A DNA stretch of 64,000 nucleotides from Henricia sp. BOLD:AAB3569. Its lineage: Eukaryota > Echinodermata > Asteroidea > Spinulosida > Echinasteridae. Position numbers and translations under genes: made by a program. The DNA lies in assembly GCA_037783545.1 (NCBI GenBank), contig JBBELK010001574.1, positions 1-64,000 of the forward strand, written 5' to 3'. The notes beneath the pieces were generated by a model. The model ran no database searches. It was not told the origin of the DNA and saw only the letters and a program-made list of their open reading frames with translations. This document shows positions 50,801-62,000 of the stretch, piece after piece; the stretch's first letter is position 1; every line of letters begins with the position of its first letter.

Positions 50801-51306
50801 CTCGGCAATTTGGTCAAAGTGTGGTCCAAACGTCGGCAAATTTGGAGGTCGAAAAATGTTCCGACGAACTTCAAATTTTGCATGCCCTAAACTCTCTATA
50901 TTGCGCACTTGTCATAAAAAATTGACAGACTTTCGCCGGGAAATGGCAGAGAAATTTCAAAGTTTAGAAAAAACTGGGTTGAGGCTTCCTGACTGCTCTC
51001 ACGCAAACCGTGGCTGTCTGTACACACCTCTTTGGGGTACTCCTGAGTTGTGCGCATGCTCAGTCATTCGGACTGTCGTTAACGCACCGCAGTTTGGCTC
51101 GGCAATTTGGTCAAAGTGTGGTCCAAACGTCGGCAAATTTGGAGGTCGAAAAATGTTCCGACGAACTTCAAATTTTGCATGCCCTAAACTCTCTATATTG
51201 CGCACTTGTCATAAAAAATTGACAGACTTTCGCCGGGAAATGGCAGAGAAATTTCAAAGTTTAGAAAAAACTGGGTTGAGGCTTCCTGACTGCTCTCACG
51301 CAAACC
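38837..51306 (+). repeat. Highly homogenised satellite core, about 42 monomers
   Basis: Over about 12.5 kb the monomers are nearly identical. By eye I find only about ten changes: extra A near 39345 and 39640, AACACACC near 40992, a small cluster near 41643-41655, a lost A near 41949 and 50263, GACAGCTC near 43275, a lost T near 45620 and a lost A near 46815. The neighbouring blocks carry several changes per kilobase. The lost-A monomer at 41807-42102 recurs at 50120-50415, 28 monomers away. The pattern fits recent amplification or gene conversion. An assembly artefact in a near-identical repeat cannot be excluded. Confidence 0.85.
41904..45623 (+). other. Longest satellite open frame (1,239 codons), judged non-coding
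   Basis: One forward frame stays open because the monomer is 99 codons long and has no stop in that frame. The translation is about 12.5 copies of the same 99-residue unit, with about eight cysteines each. The start is arbitrary (a GTG within the repeat). It ends where a single T is missing at about 45620. Comparable frames occur at 26658-29543, 46822-50331, 51812-54853 and 54573-57581 and end at one-base length changes. Frequent frameshifts, in-frame stops in sister monomers (TTTAGTC, CTTTAGGG) and mostly amino-acid-changing substitutions argue against a protein. Confidence 0.85.
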
Positions 51307-54300
51307 GTGGCTGTCTGTACACACCTCTTTGGGGTACTCCTGAGTTGTGCGCATGCTCAGTCATTCGGACTGTCGTTAACGCACCGAAGTTTGGCTCGGC
51401 AATTTGGTCAAAGTGTGGTCCAAACGTCGGCAAATTTGGAGGTCGAAAAATGTTCCGACGAACTTCAAATTTTGCATGCCCTAAACTCTCTATATTGCGC
51501 ACTTGTCATAAAAAATTGACAGACTTTCGCCGGGAAATGGCAGAGAAATTTCAAAGTTTAGAAAAAACTGGGTTGAGGCTTCCTGACTGCTCTCACGCAA
51601 ACCGTGGCTGTCTGTACACACCTCTTTGGGGTACTCCTGAGTTGTGCGCATGCTCAGTCATTCGGACTGTCGTTAACGCACCGCAGTTTGGCTCGGCAAT
51701 TTGGTCAAAGTGTGGTCCAAACGTCGGCAAATTTGGAGGTCGAAAAATGTTCCGACGAACTTCAAATTGTGCATGCCCTAAACTCTCTATATTGCGCACT
51801 TGTCATAAAAATTGACAGACTTTCGCCGGGAAATGGCAGAGAAATTTCAAAGTTTAGAAAAAACTGGGTTGAGGCTTCCTGACTGCTCTCACGCAAACCG
51901 TGGCTGTCTGTACACACCTCTTTGGGGTACTCCTGAGTTGTGCGCATGCTCAGTCATTCGGACTGTCGTTAACGCACCGCAGTTTGGCTCGGCAATTTGG
52001 TCAAAGTGTGGTCCAAACGTCGGCAAATTTGGAGGTCGAAAAATGTTCCGACGAACTTCAAATTTTGCATGCCCTAAACTCTCTATATTGCGCACTTGTC
52101 ATAAAAAATTGACAGACTTTCGCCGGGAAATGGCAGAGAAATTTCAAAGTTTAGAAAAAACTGGGTTGAGGCTTCCTGACTGCTCTCACGCAAACCGTGG
52201 CTGTCTGTACACACCTATTTGGGGTACTCCTGAGTTGTGCGCATGCTCAGTCATTCGGACTGTCGTTAACGCACCGAAGTTTGGCTCGGCAATTTGGTCA
52301 AAGTGTGGTCCAAACGTCGGCAAATTTGGAGGTCGAAAAATGTTCCGACGAACTTCAAATTTTGCATGCCCTAAACTCTCTATATTGCGCACTTGTCATA
52401 AAAAATTGACAGACTTTCGCCGGGAAATGGCAGAGAAATTTCAAAGTTTAGAAAAAACTGGGTTGAGGCTTCCTGACTGCTCTCACGCAAACCGTGGCTG
52501 TCTGTACACACCTCTTTGGGGTACTCCTGAGTTGTGCGCATGCTCAGTCATTCGGACTGTCGTTAACGCACCGCAGTTTGGCTCGGCAATTTGGTCAAAG
52601 TGTGGTCCAAACGTCGGCAAATTTGGAGGTCGAAAAATGTTCCGACGAACTTCAAATTGTGCATGCCCTAAACTCTCTATATTGCGCACTTGTCATAAAA
52701 AATTGACAGACTTTCGCCGGGAAATGGCAGAGAAATTTCAAAGTTTAGAAAAAACTGGGTTGAGGCTTCCTGACTGCTCTCACGCAAACCGTGGCTGTCT
52801 GTACACACCTCTTTGGGGTACTCCTGAGTTGTGCGCATGCTCAGTCATTCGGACTGTCGTTAACGCACCGCAGTTTGGCTCGGCAATTTGGTCAAAGTGT
52901 GGTCCAAACGTCGGCAAATTTGGAGGTCGAAAAATGTTCCGACGAACTTCAAATTTTGCATGCCCTAAACTCTCTATATTGCGCACTTGTCATAAAAAAT
53001 TGACAGACTTTCGCCGGGAAATGGCAGAGAAATTTCAAAGTTTAGAAAAAACTGGGTTGAGGCTTCCTGACTGCTCTCACGCAAACCGTGGCTGTCTGTA
53101 CACACCTCTTTGGGGTACTCCTGAGTTGTGCGCATGCTCAGTCATTCGGACTGTCGTTAACGCACCGCAGTTTGGCTCGGCAATTTGGTCAAAGTGTGGT
53201 CCAAACGTCGGCAAATTTGGAGGTCGAAAAAAGTTCCGACGAACTTCAAATTTTGCATGCCCTAAACTCTCTATATTGCGCACTTGTCATAAAAAATTGA
53301 CAGACTTTCGCCGGGAAATGGCAGAGAAATTTCAAAGTTTAGAAAAAACTGGGTTGAGGCTTCCTGACTGCTCTCACGCAAACCGTGGCTGTCTGTACAC
53401 ACCTCTTTGGGGTACTCCTGAGTTGTGCGCATGCTCAGTCATTCGGACTGTCGTTAACGCACCGCAGTTTGGCTCGGCAATTTGGTCAAAGTGTGGTCCA
53501 AACGTCGGCAAATTTGGAGGTCGAAAAATGTTCCGACGAACTTCAAATTTTGCATGCCCTAAACTCTCTATATTGCGCACTTGTCATAAAAAATTGACAG
53601 ACTTTCGCCGGGAAATGGCAGAGAAATTTCAAAGTTTAGAAAAAACTGGGTTGAGGCTTCCTGACTGCTCTCACGCAAACCGTGGCTGTCTGTACACACC
53701 TCTTTGGGGTACTCCTGAGTTGTGCGCATGCTCAGTCATTCGGACTGTCGTTAACGCACCGCAGTTTGGCTCGGCAATTTGGTCAAAGTGTGGTCCAAAC
53801 GTCGGCAAATTTGGAGGTCGAAAAATGTTCCGACGAACTTCAAATGTTGCATGCCCTAAACTCTCTATATTGCGCACTTGTCATAAAAAATTGACAGACT
53901 TTCGCCGGGAAATGGCAGAGAAATTTCAAAGTTTAGAAAAAACTGGGTTGAGGCTTCCTGACTGCTCTCACGCAAACCGTGGCTGTCTGTACACACCTCT
54001 TTGGGGTACTACTGAGTTGTGCGCATGCTCAGTCATTCGGACTGTCGTTAACGCACCGCAGTTTGGCTCGGCAATTTGGTCAAAGTGTGGTCCAAACGTC
54101 GGCAAATTTGGAGGTCGAAAAATGTTCCGACGAACTTCAAATTGTGCATGCCCTAAACTCTCTATATTGCGCACTTGTCATAAAAAATTGACAGACTTTC
54201 GCCGGGAAATGGCAGAGAAATTTCAAAGTTTAGAAAAAACTGGGTTGAGGCTTCCTGACTGCTCTCACGCAAACCGTGGCTGTCTGTACACACTTCTTTG

Positions 54301-56058
54301 GGGTACTCCTGAGTTGTGCGCATGCTCAGTCATTCGGACTGTCGTTAACGCACCGCAGTTTGGCTCGGCAATTTGGTCAAAGTGTGGTCCAAACGTCGGC
54401 AAATTTGGAGGTCGAAAAATGTTCCAACGAACTTCAAATTTTGCATGCCCTAAACTCTCTATATTGCGCACTTGTCATAAAAAATTGACAGACTTTCGCC
54501 GGGAAATGGCAGAGAAATTTCAAAGTTTAGAAAAAACTGGGTTGAGGCTTCCTGACTGCTCTCACGCAAACCGTGGCTGTCTGTACACACCTCTTTTGGG
54601 TACTCCTGAGTTGTGCGCATGCTCAGTCATTCGGACTGTCGTTAACGCACCGAAGTTTGGCTCGGCAATTTGGTCAAAGTGTGGTCCAAACGTCGGCAAA
54701 TTTGGAGGTCGAAAAATGTTCCGACGAACTTCAAATTTTGCATGCCCTAAACTCTCTATATTGCGCACTTGTCATAAAAAAATTGACAGACTTTCGCCGG
54801 GAAATGGCAGAGAAATTTCAAAGTTTAGAAAAAACTGGGTTGAGGCTTCCTGACTGCTCTCACGCAAACCGTAGCTGTCTGTACACACCTCTTTGGGGTA
54901 CTCCTGAGTTGTGCGCATGCTCAGTCATTCGGACTGTCGTTAACGCACCGCAGTTTGGCTCGGCAATTTGGTCAAAGTGTGGTCCAAACGTCGGCAAATT
55001 TGGAGGTCGAAAAATGTTCCGACGAACTTCAAATTGTGCATGCCCTAAACTCTCTATATTGCGCACTTGTCATAAAAAATTGACAGACTTTCGCCGGGAA
55101 ATGGCAGAGAAATTTCAAAGTTTAGAAAAAACTGGGTTGAGGCTTCCTGACTGCTCTCACGCAAACCGTGGCTGTCTGTACACACCTCTTTGGGGTACTC
55201 CTGAGTTGTGCGCATGCTCAATCATTCGGACTGTCGTTAACGCACCGCAGTTTGGCTCGGCAATTTGGTCAAAGTGTGGTCCAAACGTCGGCAAATTTGG
55301 AGGTCGAAAAATGTTCCGACGAACTTCAAATTTTGCATGCCCTAAACTCTCTATATTGCGCACTTGTCATAAAAAATTGACAGACTTTCGCCGGGAAATG
55401 GCAGAGAAATTTCAAAGTTTAGAAAAAACTGGGTTGAGGCTTCCTGACTGCTCTCACGCAAACCGTGGCTGTCTGTACACACCTCTTTGGGGTACTCCTG
55501 AGTTGTGCGCATGCTCAGTCATTCGGACTGTCGTTAACGCACCGAAGTTTGGCTCGGCAATTTGGTCAAAGTGTGGTCCAAACGTCGGCAAATTTGGAGG
55601 TCGAAAAATGTTCCGACGAACTTCAAATTTTGCATGCCCTAAACTCTCTATATTGCGCACTTGTCATAAAAAATTGACAGACTTTCGCCGGGAAATGGCA
55701 GAGAAATTTCAAAGTTTAGAAAAAACTGGGTTGAGGCTTCCTGACTGCTCTCACGCAAACCGTGGCTGTCTGTACACACCTCTTTGGGGTACTCCTGAGT
55801 TGTGCGCATGCTCAGTCATTCGGACTGTCGTTAACGCACCGCAGTTTGGCTCGGCAATTTGGTCAAAGTGTGGTCCAAACGTCGGCAAATTTGGAGGTCG
55901 AAAAATGTTCCGACGAACTTCAAATTGTGCATGCCCTAAACTCTCTATATTGCGCACTTGTCATAAAAAATTGACAGACTTTCGCCGGGAAATGGCAGAG
56001 AAATTTCAAAGTTTAGAAAAAACTGGGTTGAGGCTTCCTGACTGCTCTCACGCAAACC
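51307..56058 (+). repeat. Satellite block with three-monomer pattern
   Basis: A monomer with CCGAAGTTT is followed by one with AATTGTGC and then a plain one. This order occurs four times: CCGAAGTTT at 51387, 52277, 54653 and 55545, with AATTGTGC at 51769, 52659, 55036 and 55927. The distance between the two marks is always 382-383 bp, and adjacent trimers are 890-892 bp apart. A further AATTGTGC lies at 54144. Between the trimer pairs are monomers with GAAAAAAGTTCC (near 53230), AAATGTTGC (near 53846) and TACTACTG (near 54010). Confidence 0.88.
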
Positions 56059-59000
56059 GTGGCTGTCTGTACACACCTCTTTGGGGTACTCCTGAGTTGT
56101 GCGCATGCTCAGTCATTCGGGCTGTCGTTAACGCACCGCAGTTTGGCTCGGCAATTCGGTCAAAGTGTGGTCCAAACGTCGGCAAATTTGGAGGTCGAAA
56201 AATGTTCCGACGAACTTCAAATTTTGCATGCCCTAAACTCTCTATATTGCGCACTTGTCATAAAAAATTGACAGACTTTCGCCGGGAAATGGCAGAGAAA
56301 TTTCAAAGTTTAGAAAAAACTGGGTTGAGGCTTCCTGACTGCTCTCACGCAAACCGTGGCTGTCTGTACACACCTCTTTGGGGTACTCCTGAGTTGTGCG
56401 CATGCTCAGTCATTCGGACTGTCGTTAACGCACCGCAGTTTGGCTCGGCAATTTGGTCAAAGTGTGGTCCAAACGTCGGCAAATTTGGAGGTCGAAAAAT
56501 GTTCCGACGAACTTCAAATTTTGCATGCCCTAAACTCTCTATATTGCGCACTTGTCATAAAAAATTGACAGACTTTCGCCGGGAAATGGCAGAGAAATTT
56601 CAAAGTTTAGAAAAAACTGGGTTGAGGCTTCCTGACTGCTCTCACGCAAACCGTGGCTGTCTGTACACACCTCTTTGGGGTACTCCTGAGTTGTGCGCAT
56701 GCTCAGTCATTCGGACTGTCGTTAACGCACCGCAGTTTGGCTCGGCAATTTGGTCAAAGTGTGGTCCAAACGTCGGCAAATTTGGAGGTCGAAAAATGTT
56801 CCGACGAACTTCAAATTTTGCATGCCCTAAACTCTCTATATTGCGCACTTGTCATAAAAAATTGACAGACTTTCGCCGGGAAATGGCAGAGAAATTTCAA
56901 AGTTTAGAAAAAACTGGGTTGAGGCTTCCTGACTGCTCTCACGCAAACCGTGGCTGTCTGTACACACCTCTTTGGGGTACTCCTGAGTGGTGCGCATGCT
57001 CAGTCATTCGGACTGTCGTTAACGCACCGCAGTTTGGCTCGGCAATTTGGTCAAAGTGTGGTCCAAACGTCGGCAAATTTGGAGGTCGAAAAATGTTCCG
57101 ACGAACTTCAAATTTTGCATGCCCTAAACTCTCTATATTGCGCACTTGTCATAACAAATTGACAGACTTTCGCCGGGAAATGGCAGAGAAATTTCAAAGT
57201 TTAGAAAAAACTGGGTTGAGGCTTCCTGACTGCTCTCACGCAAACCGTGGCTGTCTGTACACACCTCTTTGGGGTACTCCTGAGTTGTGCGCATGCTCAG
57301 TCATTCGGACTGTCGTTAACGCACCGCAGTTTGGCTCGGCAATTTGGTCAAAGTGTGGTCCAAACGTCGGCAAATTTGGAGGTCGAAAAATGTTCCGACG
57401 AACTTCAAATTTTGCATGCCCTAAACTCTCTATATTGCGCACTTGTCATAAAAAATTGACAGACTTTCGCCGGGAAATGGCAGAGAAATTTCAAAGTTCA
57501 GAAAAAACTGGGTTGAGGCTTCCTGACTGCTCTCACGCAAACCGTGGCTGTCTGTACACACCTCTTTGGGGGTACTCCTGAGTTGTGCGCATGCTCAGTC
57601 ATTCGGACTGTCGTTAACGCACCGCAGTTTGGCTAGGCAATTTGGTCAAAGTGTGGTCCAAACGTCGGCAAATTTGGAGGTCGAAAAATGTTCCGACGAA
57701 CTTCAAATTTTGCATGCTCTAAACTCTCTATATTGCGCACTTGTCATAAAAAATTGACAGACTTTCGCCGGGAAATGGCAGAGAAATTTCAAAGTTTAGA
57801 AAAAACTGGGTTGAGGCTTCCTGACTGCTCTCACGCAAACCGTGGCTGTCTGTACACACCTCTTTGGGGTACTCCTGAGTTGTGCGCATGCTCAGTCATT
57901 CGGACTGTCGTTAACGCACCGCAGTTTGGCTCGGCAATTTGGTCAAAGTGTGGTCCAAACGTCGGCAAATTTGGAGGTCGAAAAATGTTCCGACGAACTT
58001 CACATTTTGCATGCCCTAAACTCTCTATATTGCGCACTTGTCATAAAAAATTGACAGACTTTCGCCGGGAAATGGCAGAGAAATTTCAAAGTTTAGAAAA
58101 AACTGGGTTGAGGCTTCCTGACAGCTCTCACGCAAACCGTGGCTGTCTGTACACACCTCTTTGGGGTACTCCTGAGTTGTGCGCATGCTCAGTCATTCGG
58201 ACTGTCGTTAACGCACCGCAGTTTGGCTCGGCAATTTGGTCAAAGTGTGGTCCAAACGTCGGCAAATTTGGAGGTCGAAAAATGTTCCGACGAACTTCAA
58301 ATTTTGCATGCCCTAAACTCTCTATATTGCGCACTTGTCATAAAAAATTGACAGACTTTCGCCGGGAAATGGCAGAGAAATTTCAAAGTTTAGAAAAAAC
58401 TGGGTTGAGGCTTCCTGACTGCTCTCACGCAAACCGTGGCTGTCTGTACACACCTCTTTGGGGTACTCCTGAGTTGTGCGCATGCTCAGTCATTCGGACT
58501 GTCGTTAACGCACCGCAGTTTGGCTCGGCAATTTGGTCAAAGTGTGGTCCAAACGTCGGCAAATTTGGAGGTCGAAAAATGTTCCGACGAACTTCAAATT
58601 TTGCATGCCCTAAACTCTCTATATTGCGCACTTGTCATAACAAATTGACAGACTTTCGCCGGGAAATGGCAGAGAAATTTCAAAGTTTAGAAAAAACTGG
58701 GTTGAGGCTTCCTGACTGCTCTCACGCAAACCGTGGCTGTCTGTACACACCTCTTTGGGGTACTCCTGAGTTGTGCGCATGCTCAGTCATTCGGACTGTC
58801 GTTAACGCACCGCAGTTTGGCTCGGCAATTTGGTCAAAGTGTGGTCCAAACGTCGGCAAATTTGGAGGTCGAAAAATGTTCCGACGAACTTCAAATTTTG
58901 CATGCCCTGAACTCTCTATATTGCGCACTTGTCATAAAAAATTGACAGACTTTCGCCGGGAAATGGCAGAGAAATTTCAAAGTTTAGAAAAAAACTGGGT

Positions 59001-62000
59001 TGAGGCTTCCTGACTGCTCTCACGCAAACCGTGGCTGTCTGTACACACCTCTTTGGGGTACTCCTGAGTTGTGCGCATGCTCAGTCATTCGGACTGTCGT
59101 TAACGCACCGCAGTTTGGCTCGGCAATTTGGTCAAAGTGTGGTCCAAACGTCGGCAAATTTGGAGGTCGAAAAATGTTCCGACGAACTTCAAATTTTGCA
59201 TGCCCTAAACTCTCTATATTGCGCACTTGTCATAAAAAATTGACAGACTTTCGCCGGGAAATGGCAGAGAAATTTCAAAGTTTAGAAAAAAACTGGGTTG
59301 AGGCTTCCTGACTGCTCTCACGCAAACCGTGGCTGTCTGTACACACCTATTTGGGGTACTCCTGAGTTGTGCGCATGCTCAGTCATTCGGACTGTCGTTA
59401 ACGCACCGCAGTTTGGCTCGGCAATTTGGTCAAAGTGTGGTCCAAACGTCGCCAAATTTGGAGGTCGAAAAATGTTCCGACGAACTTCAAATTTTGCATG
59501 CCCTAAACTCTCTATATTGCGCACTTGTCATTAAAAATTGACAGACTTTCGCCGGGAAATGGCAGAGAAATTTCAAAGTTTAGAAAAAACTGGGTTGAGG
59601 CTTCCTGACTGCTCTCACGCAAACCGTGGCTGTCTGTACACACCTCTTTGGGGTACTCCTGAGTTGTGCGCATGCTCAGTCATTCGGACTGTCGTTAACG
59701 CACCGCAGTTTGGCTCGGCAATTTTGTCAAAGTGTGGTCCAAACGTCGGCAAATTTGGAGGTCGAAAAATGTTCCGACGAACTTCAAATTTTGCATGCCC
59801 TAAACTCTCTATATTGCGCACTTGTCATAAAAAATTGACAGACTTTCGCCGGGAAATGGCAGAGAAATTTCAAAGTTTAGAAAAAAACTGGGTTGAGGCT
59901 TCCTGACTGCTCTCACGCAAACCGTGGCTGTCTGTACACACCTCTTTGGGGTACTCCTGAGTTGTGCGCATGCTCAGTCATTCGGACTGTCGTTAACGCA
60001 CCGCAGTTTGGCTCGGCAATTTGGTCAAAGTGTGGTCCAAACGTCGGCAAATTTGGAGGTCGAAAAATGTTCCGACGAACTTCAAATTTTGCATGCCCTA
60101 AACTCTCGTATATTGCGCACTTGTCATAAAAAAATGACAGACTTTCGCCGGGAAATGGCAGAGAAATTTCAAAGTTTAGAAAAAACTGGGTTGAGGCTTC
60201 CTGACTGCTCTCACGCAAACCGTGGCTGTCTGTACACACCTCTTTGGGGTACTCCTGAGTTGTGCGCATGCTCAGTCATTCGGACTGTCGTTAACGCACC
60301 GCAGTTTGGCTCGGCAATTTGGTCAAAGTGTGGTCCAAACGTCGGCAAATTTGGAGGTCGAAAAATGTTCCGACGAACTTCAAATTTTGCATGCCCTAAA
60401 CTCTCTATATTGCGCACTTGTCATAAAAAATTGACAGACTTTCGCCGGGAAATGGCAGAGAAATTTCAAAGTTTAGAAACAACTGGGTTGAGGCTTCCTG
60501 ACTGCTCTCACGCAAACCGTGGCTGTCTGTACACACCTCTTTGGGGTACTCCTGAGTTGTGCGCATGCTCAGTCATTCGGACTGTCGTTAACGCACCGCA
60601 GTTTGGCTCGGCAATTTGGTCAAAGTGTGGTCCAAACGTCGGCAAATTTGGAGGTCGAAAAATGTTCCGACGAACTTCAAATTTTGCATGCCCTAAACTC
60701 TCTATATTGCGCACTTGTCATAAAAAATTGACAGACTTTCGCCGGGAAATGGCAGAGAAATTTCAAAGTTTAGAAAAAACTGGGTTAATGCTTCCTGACT
60801 GCTCTCACGCAAACCGTGGCTGTCTGTACACACCTCTTTGGGGTACTCCTGAGTTGTGCGCATGCTCAGTCATTCGGACTGTCGTTAACGCACCGCAGTT
60901 TGGCTCGGCAATTTGGTCAAAGTGTGGTCCAAACGTCGGCAAATTTGGAGGTCGAAAAATGTTCCGACGAACTTCAAATTTTGCATGCCCTAAACTCTCT
61001 ATATTGCGCACTTGTCATAAAAAATTGACAGACTTTCGCCGGGAAATGGCAGAGAAATTTCAAAGTTTAGAAAAAACTGGGTTGAGGCTTCCTGACTGCT
61101 CTCACGCAAACCGTGGCTGTCTGTACACACCTCTTTGGGGTACTCCTGAGTTGTGCGCATGCTCAGTCATTCGGACTGTCGTTAACGCACCGCAGTTTGG
61201 CTCGGCAATTTTGTCAAAGTGTGGTCCAAACGTCGGCAAATTTGGAGGTCGAAAAATGTTCCGACGAACTTCAAATTTTGCATGCCCTAAACTCTCTATA
61301 TTGCGCACTTGTCATAAAAAATTGACAGACTTTCGCCGGGAAATGGCAGAGAAATTTCAAAGTTTAGAAAAAAACTGGGTTGAGGCTTCCTGACTGCTCT
61401 CACGCAAACCGTGGCTGTCTGTACACACCTCTTTGGGGTACTCCTGAGTTGTGCGCATGCTCAGTCATTCGGACTGTCGTTAACGCACCGCAGTTTGGCT
61501 CGGCAATTTGGTCAAAGTGTGGTCCAAACGTCGGCAAATTTGGAGGTCGAAAAATGTTCCGACGAACTTCAAATTTTGCATGCCCTAAACTCTCTATATT
61601 GCGCACTTGTCATAAAAAATTGACAGACTTTCGCCGGGAAATGGCAGAGAAATTTCAAAGTTTAGGAAAAAACTGGGTTGAGGCTTCCTGACTGCTCTCA
61701 CGCAAACCGTGGCTGTCTGTACACACCTCTTTTGGGTACTCCTGAGTTGTGCGCATGTTCAGTCATTCGGACTGTCGTTAACGCACCGCAGTTTGGCTCG
61801 GCAATTTGGTCAAAGTGTGGTCCAAACGTCGGCAAATTTGGAGGTCGAAAAATGTTCCGACGAACTTCAAATTTTGCATGCCCTAAACTCTCTATATTGC
61901 GCACTTGTCATAAAAAATTGACAGACTTTCGCCGGGAAATGGCAGAGAAATTTCAAAGTTTAGAAAAAACTGGGTTGAGGCTTCCTGACTGCTCTCACGC

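Noticed and set aside
26658-57581. Very long open frames (961 to 1,239 codons) as real protein genes
   Set aside because: They are tandem translations of the satellite, start at arbitrary positions, end at one-base indels, and sister monomers carry stops and mostly amino-acid-changing substitutions.
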